Assembly (NCBI GenBank): GCA_017560625.1
Contig: JAFZEP010000031.1
Coordinates: 1-40,498, forward strand
Length of the DNA stretch: 40,498 bases
Reading direction: 5' to 3'
Source of the DNA: Bacteroidales bacterium
Lineage (GTDB): Bacteria > Bacteroidota > Bacteroidia > Bacteroidales > UBA932
Both the position numbers and the translations under genes were made by a program. This document shows positions 18,247 to 25,368 of this stretch, piece by piece (position 1 is the first letter of the stretch; every line of letters starts with the position of its first letter). The notes beneath the pieces were generated by a model that saw nothing but the letters and a program-made list of their open reading frames with translations, was not told the origin of the DNA and ran no database searches.

Positions 18247-19110
18247 TTATTTCAAGGTTGTGCCTTTACTGTTGAGCAGATTCTTGGCATGTTTGATGAT
18301 CACTTTTCTCACTCCGCTATCGATCGCCTTGAATGAATTTGTCAGCTTCGGAATCATTCCGTCTGCCACTCTTCCTTCCGCTTTTAGCGATGCAAACTTC
18401 TCTCTGTCTATTACTTCTATCACGCTTGCATCATCATCCTTATCATATAGGACGCCGTCTTTTTCAAAGCAATAAATCAGGTCAACAATGTGAGTAAGTC
18501 TTCCGTCATCGCTGCAATGGGTGCATTCTTCGCATCTGCAGCAGACTTCTCTCTTGGTTCTGTATTGGTAATTTGCCATTGCTATTGCCAATGACGAAGC
18601 GATCGTATCTGCATTTGTATTGAGCAGATTGCCTTCTCCGTCGTGATTGATCGCATTGAACACAGGCACGATACCTTTCTCAAGAAGCGAGTAGATAAAC
18701 CTTGCATTTACGCTGTCTGCTGTAACATCGCCGACATATCCATAGTCGACGTCCTGTCCAAGACTTTCGACATACACAGGCGCACGCTTCTTTGCCTTGA
18801 TTACGTTTCCGTCCGCACCGGTAAGGCCAATGGCGTTGCACCTCTCCGCCTGCAGCAGGGCAGTTATATTCTTGTTGCACCATCCGGCATAGACCATTGT
18901 CACCACCTTCAGCGTCTCCTCGTCGGTCACCCTTCGTCCTTCCACCATCTGCGGCACCATTCCCATTGCCTTCTGCATCTGGCTTGCCATGACTCCTCCA
19001 CCATGCACGAGAATCTTCATTCCCGGCATTTCAGCGAAATCCCTGACAAACTCCCTCAGCAACTCGGGGTTATCCACCACATTACCACCTATCTTAATAA
19101 TCCTTATCAT
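18247..19110 (-). CDS. argB: N-acylglutamate kinase with cysteine-rich insertion
   Basis: ArgB phosphorylates N-acetyl- (or here perhaps N-succinyl-) glutamate. The amino-acid kinase fold is clear: IRIIKIGGNVVDN, LVHGGG, GLTGADGN, NTNADTIAS and GMIPKL. At 287 residues it is about 30 longer than usual Bacteroidetes ArgB. The excess lies between SSLAIAMAN and VDLIYCFEKDGVL and contains VCCRCEECTHC, five cysteines in eleven residues. The insertion-coding DNA shows an imperfect inverted repeat (AAGTCT at 18496-18501 with AGACTT at 18543-18548, plus GCTGCA/TGCAGC inside). The ATP and substrate motifs are intact, so catalysis is probably preserved. It lies 65 bp upstream of argE and follows argF-prime by 106 bp. 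Confidence 0.93.
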   Translation of the reverse strand: MIRIIKIGGNVVDNPELLREFVRDFAEMPGMKILVHGGGVMASQMQKAMGMVPQMVEGRRVTDEETLKVVTMVYAGWCNKNITALLQAERCNAIGLTGADGNVIKAKKRAPVYVESLGQDVDYGYVGDVTADSVNARFIYSLLEKGIVPVFNAINHDGEGNLLNTNADTIASSLAIAMANYQYRTKREVCCRCEECTHCSDDGRLTHIVDLIYCFEKDGVLYDKDDDASVIEVIDREKFASLKAEGRVADGMIPKLTNSFKAIDSGVRKVIIKHAKNLLNSKGTTLK

Positions 19111-19153
19111 TTACCTAAACTTCAACTGGTTGATAGTCAATGGCTTCCTTTAA

Positions 19154-19181
19154 ATGCTTGCTGCCTAGATGCGGCAAGCAT
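19154..19181. repeat. Hairpin repeat between argF-prime and argB
   Basis: An 8-bp perfect stem (ATGCTTGC with GCAAGCAT) continues by three more pairs with one G-T wobble around a short loop. It occupies the middle of the 106-bp gap between argF-prime and argB. There is no T tract, so it is not a clear terminator. It could be another dispersed repeat or an RNA-processing site. Confidence 0.5.
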
Positions 19182-19216
19182 ATTCTATAATCTACTTATA
19201 ATCAGATAATTAACTT

Positions 19217-20170
19217 TTATATTTCACGCAGGATTTCCTTCAGGATTGTCTGTGCAGACACTACGCGGTTAGCGGCCTCTGGAATCACGAGTGACTGCGG
19301 GCTTTCGATAACGTCGTCTGTCACAATCATGTTGCGGCGAACAGGCAGACAATGCATAAAGAAAGCGTTGTTGGTCAAAGCCATCTTCTCAGCGTCCACT
19401 GTCCAGTCGCGGTCATCGCAAAGGATCTTGCCGTAGTTGTCGCCTGCGTATGCTGACCAGTTCTTTGCATAGATGAAGTCTGCGCCCTCAAATGCCTTGC
19501 GCTGGTCATACTCCACCTTTGCATTTCCGACAAATTCAGGATCAAGCTCGTAACCATGCGGGTGAGTGATCACAAACTCGTAGTCAGTCATGTTGATGCC
19601 CTCAGCAAATGAGTTTGGAACTGCCTGAGGAAGTGCTCTTGGATGAGGTGCCCATGTAAGAACCACCTTTGGCCTGGCAGTCTTCTTGTGCTCCTCGATT
19701 GTGAGCAGGTCAGCAAGAGTCTGCAATGGATGTCTTGTCGCAGCCTCCATGCTGAACACCGGCTTGCCTGAGTACTTGATGAACTGATTGATGATCACCT
19801 CGTTGTAGTCCTGCTCTCTATCCTGAAGTCCTGCAAAAGCACGCACTCCGATCACGTCGCAGTAGCTTCCCATTACAGGGATTGCCTCAAGAAGGTGCTC
19901 CGGCTTGTCGCCGTCCATGATAACTCCGCGCTCAGTCTCAAGCTTCCATGCTCCCTGGTTCACGTCAAGCACAATGACGTTCATGCCGAGGTTCAGAGCA
20001 GCCTTCTGAGTACTGAGACGAGTACGAAGACTTGAATTGAAGAAGATCATCAGAAGAGTCTTGTTCTTGCCAAGCTCCTGATCTGCAAATGGATTTTCCT
20101 TTACATATTTTGCTGCCTCCAAAGCCTCTGCAAGGTTCGGAAGCTGTTTGATCGATGTGAAATGTCTCAT
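19217..20170 (-). CDS. argF': N-succinyl-/N-acetyl-ornithine carbamoyltransferase
   Basis: The 317-residue protein is a transcarbamylase with the altered carbamoyl-phosphate motif NSSLRTRLSTQ (normal OTCase has STRTR) and HCLPVRRN near the C-terminus. These features mark the ArgF-prime family, which works on N-acyl-ornithine rather than ornithine. Residue 90 is proline (DGDKPEHLL). In published work on Bacteroides fragilis and Xanthomonas enzymes, Pro90 goes with succinylornithine and Glu at the equivalent position with acetylornithine. It therefore probably uses N-succinyl-L-ornithine and yields N-succinylcitrulline. The gap to argD is filled by a short repeat. Confidence 0.93.
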   Translation of the reverse strand: MRHFTSIKQLPNLAEALEAAKYVKENPFADQELGKNKTLLMIFFNSSLRTRLSTQKAALNLGMNVIVLDVNQGAWKLETERGVIMDGDKPEHLLEAIPVMGSYCDVIGVRAFAGLQDREQDYNEVIINQFIKYSGKPVFSMEAATRHPLQTLADLLTIEEHKKTARPKVVLTWAPHPRALPQAVPNSFAEGINMTDYEFVITHPHGYELDPEFVGNAKVEYDQRKAFEGADFIYAKNWSAYAGDNYGKILCDDRDWTVDAEKMALTNNAFFMHCLPVRRNMIVTDDVIESPQSLVIPEAANRVVSAQTILKEILREI

Positions 20171-20173
20171 AAT

Positions 20174-20199
20174 GTCATTCTGAACGTAATGAAGAATCT
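20174..20199. repeat. Short dispersed repeat filling the argD-argF-prime gap
   Basis: GTCATTCTGAACG joined to TAATGAAGAATCT occupies nearly the whole 30-bp gap between the argD stop and the argF-prime start. It matches the form of the widespread repeat GTCATTCTGAGCGAAGCGAAGAATCT of Bacteroidetes and other bacteria, an identification made from memory. The half-sites are imperfectly complementary (ATTCT / AGAAT). Confidence 0.6.
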
Positions 20200-20200
20200 A

Positions 20201-21325
20201 TTACTTGGTCAATTCTTTCCAAGCTGCCACAAACGTCTCTGCAGTCTCCTGTGAAACTGTCAGTGATGGGAGAAGTCTGATAACCTGTGCTCCTGCCGCT
20301 CCAGTGAAGAAATGCTTCTCGAAAAGAAGCTTGTTTCGAAGGCCGACATACTCGTCCTTAAGTTCAAGGCCGATCATCAGACCCTTTCCGCGGTATTCCT
20401 TGACAGCCTTGTCGTCCTTGAATGCAGACTCAAAATACTCTCCGATCTTTGCTGCATTCTCTACAAGGTTCTCTTTCTCAATGATGTCAAGTACTGCAAG
20501 CGCAGCTGTACAAGCCAGGTGATTACCTCCGAATGTTGTTCCGAGCATGCCATATACCGGTTTGATCTCTGGGCTGATCAGCACTCCGCCGATAGGGAAG
20601 CCGTTTGCCATACCCTTGGCAGTCGTGATGATGTCTGCCTTCACGCCATGATGCTGATGTGCGAAGAACTTACCTGTGCGGCCGTAACCTGACTGGATTT
20701 CATCAAGAATCAGCACGCATCCGTACTTGTCGCAAAGAGCACGAAGACCGAGCATGAACTCGGTTGTAGGCTCGTAGATGCCGGCTACGCCCTGGATGCC
20801 CTCGATGATCACAGCTGCAAAACTTCCTCTTGAAAGCTCTGCATCCACTGCCTCGAGGTCATTAAGCGGAGCAAATACGATATTGTCTGTGCTGTTGAAC
20901 GGAGCCTGGATCTTAGGATTGTCAGTCGCTGCCACAGCTCCTGATGTTCTGCCGTGGAACGCCTTGCGGAAAGCAAGAACCTTAGCCTTTCCAGTGTGGA
21001 ATGACGCTACCTTCAGCGCATTCTCATTCGCCTCAGCGCCACTGTTGCAAAGGAACAGAGCATAATCATCATATCCGGAAATCTTTCCAAGACGAGCTGC
21101 CAACTCCTTCTGCAGTCCATTCTGAACAGCATTGGAATAGAATCCCAGCTTACCGACCTGCTCGGAAATCTTCTTCACATAATGCGGATGGCAATGGCCG
21201 ACCGAAATCACGGCATGGCCGCCATAAAGATCGGTATACACCTCGCCATTCTTATCCCAAAGTGTTGTGTCCTGGCCCCTTACAGGCTCAATATCCCATA
21301 ATGGGTATACGTCAAATAAATTCAT
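20201..21325 (-). CDS. argD: Acyl-ornithine aminotransferase
   Basis: This class III PLP aminotransferase of 374 residues converts N-acylglutamate semialdehyde to N-acyl-ornithine. Visible motifs are TDLYGGHAVISVGHCHP at the N-terminus, NSGAEANENALK for phosphate binding, LDEIQSGYGRTGKFFA with the cofactor aspartate, and the Schiff-base lysine in TTAKGMANGFPIGG. The length and motifs are normal for Bacteroidetes ArgD. It sits between argC and argF-prime in the same operon. In a succinyl-type pathway it would act on N-succinylated substrates. The ArgD family is known to tolerate both acyl groups. Confidence 0.95.
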   Translation of the reverse strand: MNLFDVYPLWDIEPVRGQDTTLWDKNGEVYTDLYGGHAVISVGHCHPHYVKKISEQVGKLGFYSNAVQNGLQKELAARLGKISGYDDYALFLCNSGAEANENALKVASFHTGKAKVLAFRKAFHGRTSGAVAATDNPKIQAPFNSTDNIVFAPLNDLEAVDAELSRGSFAAVIIEGIQGVAGIYEPTTEFMLGLRALCDKYGCVLILDEIQSGYGRTGKFFAHQHHGVKADIITTAKGMANGFPIGGVLISPEIKPVYGMLGTTFGGNHLACTAALAVLDIIEKENLVENAAKIGEYFESAFKDDKAVKEYRGKGLMIGLELKDEYVGLRNKLLFEKHFFTGAAGAQVIRLLPSLTVSQETAETFVAAWKELTK

Positions 21326-21341
21326 GTCTGCTTTATTTTAC

Positions 21342-21376
21342 AGATTGCCACGTCGCTTACGCTCCTCGCAATGACG
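21342..21376. repeat. Short palindromic repeat between argC and argD
   Basis: AGATTGCCACGTCGCTTACG joined to CTCCTCGCAATGACG lies in the 73-bp gap between the argC stop and the argD start. It has outer arms ATTGC/GCAAT and closely fits the common repeat GATTGCCACGTCGCTTCGCTCCTCGCAATGACG seen in many bacterial genomes, named here from memory. It is likely a passive dispersed element. Confidence 0.65.
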
Positions 21377-21398
21377 TGATGTGTTATTTCATACTGGC

Positions 21399-22487
21399 CT
21401 AAAAAGCTGAAGGCTTGAGGCGAAGGCCTGTGTCCTCCGGAAGGCCGAACATGATGTTCATGTTCTGAACCGCCTGACCGGCAGCACCCTTGACGAGATT
21501 GTCGATTGCTGATGCAATGTGCACATATCCGTCGTGAAGCTCCACATGAAGAAGACCTTTATTGGTATTGACAACCTCCTTCATCGAAATGCCCTCCTTC
21601 GAATGGAAAACAAACGGCGAAGCAGCATAATAATCCTCAAACAGCTTCTGGTAGTCTTCCTGGCTCATGCCCTCGACAGCCCTAGTGTAAACACTGGCAA
21701 AAATGCCTCTGGCAAAATCACCTCTCAGCGGCACAAAATTCACCACTGGATCTTGCTTCAGATGAGTAGTCTGACAGCTGGAATTGGCATTTTCGCACCC
21801 CCGCGTAGGGGGAGGGGCCCAGCTTGCTGGGAGGGGGCCAATGGAAGCTGCAGACTTCTCAGATACCCTCACCAGATTCTGCTTGATCTCTGCCAAATGC
21901 TGATGGCTGAACAACTTATAAATAGAAATATTATCTGTTCTATAGCTGAAATGAGTAGTCTCACCAGGCTTCTTTCCGGCTCCTGTCGAACCGGTCAACG
22001 CTGTCACATGGATCTCATCATTGATAAGCCCTGCCGCTGCAAGCGGAAGAGTCGCAAGCTGGATAGCAGTCGCAAAACATCCCGGATTCGCCACATCATG
22101 CGCCTGAGCAATCTCCTTACGCGCACTCTCACACAGACCATAGACGAAATTCCTTCCGGCATAATTGCCGTCCAGACGGAAATCATTTCCTAGATCGATG
22201 ATCCTGCACTCCGGCTTGATCTCATGAGTGTCGACGAACTGACGCGAAATGCCATGTCCCAGACAAAGGAAAATCACATCCGGATCATTCAATTCCGTGC
22301 CGAAGCAAAGATCAGTCTCGCCGATAAGATCCCTATGCACAGAAGCTACAGATGTACCCTCGGAAGAAGTCGTCGTAGCCGCCACAATCTCCACATTCGG
22401 ATGATTCAGCAGAATCCTGAACAACTCTCCACCGGTATAACCCGTACCACCGGCAATCGCCACTCTTATCTTATTGTTATTGTTCAT
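21399..22487 (-). CDS. argC: N-acyl-gamma-glutamyl-phosphate reductase with in-frame repeat insertion
   Basis: ArgC reduces N-acylglutamyl phosphate to the semialdehyde with NADPH. The nucleotide motif GGTGYTGGELFRIL, the catalytic cysteine in ANPGCFATAIQLA and the histidine in SHQHLAEI are all visible. The protein has 362 residues, some 35-40 more than I expect in Bacteroidetes. Residues about 211-240, between VRVSE and LKQDPVVNFVPLRGDF, are encoded by a GC-rich double-hairpin element (21769-21855) related to the one in argE. The insert is rich in Pro, Ala and Ser and lies away from the active-site motifs. It lies between argG and argD. Confidence 0.93.
   Translation of the reverse strand: MNNNNKIRVAIAGGTGYTGGELFRILLNHPNVEIVAATTTSSEGTSVASVHRDLIGETDLCFGTELNDPDVIFLCLGHGISRQFVDTHEIKPECRIIDLGNDFRLDGNYAGRNFVYGLCESARKEIAQAHDVANPGCFATAIQLATLPLAAAGLINDEIHVTALTGSTGAGKKPGETTHFSYRTDNISIYKLFSHQHLAEIKQNLVRVSEKSAASIGPLPASWAPPPTRGCENANSSCQTTHLKQDPVVNFVPLRGDFARGIFASVYTRAVEGMSQEDYQKLFEDYYAASPFVFHSKEGISMKEVVNTNKGLLHVELHDGYVHIASAIDNLVKGAAGQAVQNMNIMFGLPEDTGLRLKPSAF
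21769..21855. repeat. 87-bp GC-rich double-hairpin element inserted in frame in argC
   Basis: Imperfect inverted ends (GTCTGaCAGCT...ATTGGC on the left, GCCAAT...AGCTGCAGAC on the right) bound two hairpins: CCCCC/GGGGG with loop GCGTA, and CCCAGC/GCTGGG with loop TT. It shares GGGGGAGGGGCCC (21808-21820) and GGGAGGGG (21829-21836) with the argE copy and has the same outer length, 87 bp. The shared core is read in a different frame from that in argE, yet without stop codons. The outer boundaries are judged by eye and could move by several bases. Confidence 0.72.
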
Positions 22488-22528
22488 TCTTTTGATTTTA
22501 TGGTAATGTTGGTATTAGCCTTTGATAC

Positions 22529-22559
22529 GGAATTGGCTCGCTGGGAGGGGGCCAATGGA
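22529..22559. repeat. Deletion remnant of the argC-type element between argG and argC
   Basis: GGAATTGGC (22529-22537) equals the left end of the argC element, and GCTGGGAGGGGGCCAATGGA (22540-22559) is a 20-bp exact match to its right part (21826-21845). The middle is missing, so only ATTGGC/GCCAAT and the G-rich strand remain. It lies in the 91-bp gap between the argC start and the argG stop. Confidence 0.7.
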
Positions 22560-22578
22560 GTACAATGGCTGATATCAA

Positions 22579-23775
22579 TTATTCATTGTCAATACCGCCA
22601 TTGACCGAATAATAGATCTTCAATGGATTTGCAATCACCTTTGTGAAACCGATCACGTCACGTCCTGTGTACGAATTGTTGATCTCACCATAAGCTCCGA
22701 ACTTCGAACTCATGAGGTCGTGGTCGCTTGTGCATCCGAGAACAGAGAAATGATAAGGCATCAAAGCCACCTCAACCTCTCCGGTCACATTCTGCTCGAT
22801 GCTGTCCATCATTGCTTCCATGTCGCGGCAGACAGGATCAAGATACATAGCCTCATGCATCTGCTGGCCATACCAGCCTGCAATCTGCTCCTTCCAATAA
22901 AGCTGACCCTTAGTCAAAGTGTGCTTCTCAAGAAGATGGTGTGCCTTCACAAGAATAAGCGGAGCCGCAGCCTCGAAACCTACACGACCCTTGATGCCGA
23001 TGATAGTGTCACCGATGTGGATGTCACGTCCGATTCCGAACGGTGCAGCAACATCACGCACAGCCTTGATGACCTCTACAGGACTCATCTCCACGCCATT
23101 GAACGACACCGGCTCACCCTTGCAGAAACCGATCTTGATGTGCTCAGGCTCAGTCTTGGTAACCTTGGTAGGGTAGGCCTCCTCAGGAAGATAACCGCTT
23201 GATGAAAGAGTCTCAACACCTCCGATGCTGGTGCCCCAAAGACCCTGGTTGATAGAGTATTTGGCCTTCTCCCATGAGAAATCGAATCCGTGCTTCTGGA
23301 GGAAATCGATCTCATACTGACGAGTGAATCCCTCGTCACGCACTGGAGCGATGATATTCACCTGCGGAGCAAGAATCTCAAACACGATGTCGAAACGCAC
23401 CTGGTCGTTACCTGCACCTGTACTTCCGTGAGCCACCGCACCTGCGCCAAGCTTCTGCACATGCTTCAGCACCTCGAGAGCCTGGAACACGCGCTCCGAA
23501 CTTACAGAGAGCGGATATGTCGCATTCTTGAGAATGTTTCCATAGATGAGATACTTGATACCCTTATTATAATATGTCTCGACTGCATTTACATTTACAT
23601 GAGATGCTGCGCCCAAAGTAAGTGCGCGCTCCTCGATCGCTTTCTCCTCCTGAGCTGAGAAACCGCCGGTGTTTACCATGATGGTATGTACTTCGTAACC
23701 TTTCTCCTTAAGGTAAGGGACACAGAACGATGTGTCAAGACCGCCGCTGAAGGCGAGAACAACTTTATTATTCAT
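22579..23775 (-). CDS. argG: Argininosuccinate synthase
   Basis: ArgG joins citrulline and aspartate using ATP. The 398-residue protein begins MNNKVVLAFSGGLDTSFCVP with the PP-loop motif SGGLDTS, and has AHGSTGAGNDQVRFD and GRDIHIGDTIIGIKGRVGFE typical of the family. The length is normal and no insertion is present. It follows the acyltransferase by 25 bp and is the second gene of the arginine operon. The 91-bp gap to argC holds a remnant of the GC-rich repeat. Confidence 0.96.
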   Translation of the reverse strand: MNNKVVLAFSGGLDTSFCVPYLKEKGYEVHTIMVNTGGFSAQEEKAIEERALTLGAASHVNVNAVETYYNKGIKYLIYGNILKNATYPLSVSSERVFQALEVLKHVQKLGAGAVAHGSTGAGNDQVRFDIVFEILAPQVNIIAPVRDEGFTRQYEIDFLQKHGFDFSWEKAKYSINQGLWGTSIGGVETLSSSGYLPEEAYPTKVTKTEPEHIKIGFCKGEPVSFNGVEMSPVEVIKAVRDVAAPFGIGRDIHIGDTIIGIKGRVGFEAAAPLILVKAHHLLEKHTLTKGQLYWKEQIAGWYGQQMHEAMYLDPVCRDMEAMMDSIEQNVTGEVEVALMPYHFSVLGCTSDHDLMSSKFGAYGEINNSYTGRDVIGFTKVIANPLKIYYSVNGGIDNE

Positions 23776-23800
23776 ATATCTATACTTTATTAATTATCGG

Positions 23801-24379
23801 TTAAAGATTCTCTTCGCAGAGGTGTGCTCGATTTGCAACCTCGATGTGTTCCTTGGGGTCATAAAGCAGACCTGTGCAGAGGCACATCTTATAGTCGTTG
23901 GACTCCAGGATAGGGAAGTTCCTGCATCCCTGGCATCCCTTCCAGAACTCAGGGTCGTCGGTAAGCAACGAGAACGGAACAGGACGGAAACCGAGTGAAT
24001 AGTTCATCTTCATCACAGCGGCTCCTGTGGAAATACTGAAGATCTTAGCTTCCGGATAAAGCTCCTGAGACAGCTGGAAGATGCGTCTCTTGATCTTCAT
24101 CGCTATGCCGAGTCCTCTGAACGCATGGGATACGATAAGACCGGAGTTAGCTACAAACTCCTTATGTCCCCATGTCTCTATATATGAGAAGCCGGCAAAT
24201 CTGCCGTCTTCGGCTATCGCGATCACTGCCTTTCCGGCTGCCATCTTTTCTATCACGTACTCCGGTGTCCTTCGTGCGATACCGGTGCCCCTTTCGCGGG
24301 CTGAAATGAATACCTCTTCGCAGATCTCATCTGCATACACTGCGTGGCTTTCGTTAGCCACCACTACATTAATGTGCAT
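23801..24379 (-). CDS. GNAT acyltransferase, ArgA-like, first gene of the arginine operon
   Basis: This 192-residue GNAT protein has the acyl-CoA site in SHAFRGLGIAMKIKRR and a cysteine-rich C-terminus (WKGCQGCRNF, KMCLCTGLLYDPKEH). Proteins of this type lie next to argG in many Bacteroidetes and are the likely N-acylglutamate synthase of the pathway, since no classical argA or argJ is present here. That role is inferred from position and the completeness of the other steps. I chose the ATG at 24379 (MHINVVVANES) because the longer frame from 24421 adds 14 residues that do not fit the GNAT fold and overlap a leader hairpin. Confidence 0.85.
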   Translation of the reverse strand: MHINVVVANESHAVYADEICEEVFISARERGTGIARRTPEYVIEKMAAGKAVIAIAEDGRFAGFSYIETWGHKEFVANSGLIVSHAFRGLGIAMKIKRRIFQLSQELYPEAKIFSISTGAAVMKMNYSLGFRPVPFSLLTDDPEFWKGCQGCRNFPILESNDYKMCLCTGLLYDPKEHIEVANRAHLCEENL

Positions 24380-24654
24380 GATTGCTACAATAAAATTATA
24401 TCCGCCTCTTAGGCGAAACACTATTTAACTAACTCTGATTTTTGCGGAATGCCCTCGAATGAGGGAAGTCGATAGGGATCCTAACGGCAAGACAAACCGA
24501 GATTGTCGATTGCAATTGGGAGGGAATTGCTTCGAGAGCCCCTCCTAAAGTCGGACAAATATGTATCCCTTAATACTCATAACATACAAATGTAGTAAAA
24601 ATCTCAATAAAATGCTACCTTTGTGCTGAATATCTATAAAATAACGATACGGAA
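24380..24654. other. Leader and divergent region upstream of the arginine operon
   Basis: This stretch separates the minus-strand arginine operon from a plus-strand gene. It holds several short inverted repeats: CGCCT/AGGCG close to the acyltransferase start (24403-24415), CCCTC/GAGGG near 24452-24465, GCAATT/AATTGC around 24511-24529 and GGAGGG/CCCTCC across 24519-24547. A near-promoter CATATTTG faces the arginine operon near 24560, and TACCTTTG (24616-24623) faces the plus-strand gene. A structured 5' leader controlling arginine synthesis is possible. I cannot match it to a known riboswitch or T-box. Confidence 0.35.
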
Positions 24655-24891
24655 GTGGCTAAGAAAAAGAAAAATACATCGCAAGGAGTGGATCCGGAGT
24701 ATCTTAAGAAGCAGAAGGAGGCGTTGACTCGACGCCATAGACAGGTGATTTACCTGAATGACAGCGAAATGGCTGCCATCAATCTTTATTGCGAGAAATT
24801 CAAGGTTGCCACAAAGGCGGTTCTTTTCCGCAAGGCGATAATGGAGAAGATACTCTCGGAATTGGATGATAACCATCCGACACTCTTTTAG
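24655..24891 (+). CDS. Small ribbon-helix-helix-like protein conserved in Bacteroidetes
   Basis: The 78-residue protein begins with GTG at 24655, because an in-frame stop lies at 24637-24639 and no ATG is available. It has a basic lysine-rich start (AKKKK), the stretch RRHRQVIYLNDSEMAAINLY and FRKAIMEKILSELDDNHPTLF. The strand-helix-helix pattern suggests a ribbon-helix-helix-like DNA-binding fold, and the NHPTLF end is one I associate with a conserved Bacteroidetes family. Function is not established. A candidate -7 element TACCTTTG lies at 24616-24623. The next gene starts 33 bp downstream on the same strand. Confidence 0.75.
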   Translation: MAKKKKNTSQGVDPEYLKKQKEALTRRHRQVIYLNDSEMAAINLYCEKFKVATKAVLFRKAIMEKILSELDDNHPTLF

Positions 24892-24924
24892 CGGTCAAAG
24901 AAGAAAACTTAAACACTTGAATAT

Positions 24925-25314
24925 ATGAAGAAGATACTGGCTCTGGCCATTCTGGCCATCTTCTGCGCTAATGTGCAGGCTCAGGAAAAGACAGCAACAG
25001 ATCAGGTAAAGAAGGAGGTTATCGTGGACGATTACAAGATCATCAAGGATGAAGTTGTAGATGGAGTACGCTATGTGGTTGCATCTCCTAGCGCAACAGT
25101 GTGCTCAAAGCAGATCGATATCCAGATCAAGGACGGCATCATCGAGTCTGTGGTCTACACAAGAGGATGTGACGGTAACGCAAAGGGAATCGGTGCCCTC
25201 ATCAAGGGCATGAGTGTCGAGGAGGCAATCAGACGTCTTGAAGGCATCACTTGCGGCAAAAGACCGACTTCGTGTCCCGATCAGCTTGCCAAGGTGCTGA
25301 AAAGCTTGAATTAA
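24925..25314 (+). CDS. Exported TSCPD-domain protein
   Basis: The 129-residue protein starts with a signal peptide (MKKILALAILAIFCANVQAQ) and then carries a TSCPD domain over about residues 50-127. The motifs are CSKQIDI, VVYTRGCDGNAKGIGALIKG, RRLEGITCG and the name-giving TSCPDQL. TSCPD domains are usually stand-alone cytoplasmic proteins of 80-90 residues or the C-terminus of B12-dependent ribonucleotide reductase, with cysteines thought to bind metal. Here all four motif cysteines are kept but the protein should be exported to the periplasm, an unusual location. Its biochemical role is unknown. It ends 11 bp before a perfect palindromic terminator. Confidence 0.85.
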   Translation: MKKILALAILAIFCANVQAQEKTATDQVKKEVIVDDYKIIKDEVVDGVRYVVASPSATVCSKQIDIQIKDGIIESVVYTRGCDGNAKGIGALIKGMSVEEAIRRLEGITCGKRPTSCPDQLAKVLKSLN

Positions 25315-25325
25315 AATAAATTCAA

Positions 25326-25367
25326 AATAAATCAAAAGGCCGACGATCGTCGGCCTTTTGATTTATT
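25326..25367. terminator. Perfect 42-bp palindromic bidirectional terminator
   Basis: The 42 bases from 25326 to 25367 read the same on both strands, with core GGCCGACGATCGTCGGCC flanked by AAAA and TTTT. It lies between the convergent TSCPD gene and the last gene of the SPFH operon and should stop transcription from both sides. Confidence 0.9.
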
Positions 25368-25368
25368 A

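Noticed and set aside
21519..22193. 224-residue plus-strand frame across argC
   Set aside because: It is a shadow of argC, which has all catalytic motifs. The GC-rich insertion helps keep the opposite frame open.
24440..24560. Possible 6S RNA, T-box or other known RNA gene
   Set aside because: Stems are present but I could match none of the conserved sequences I know. It is reported only as an unassigned leader.
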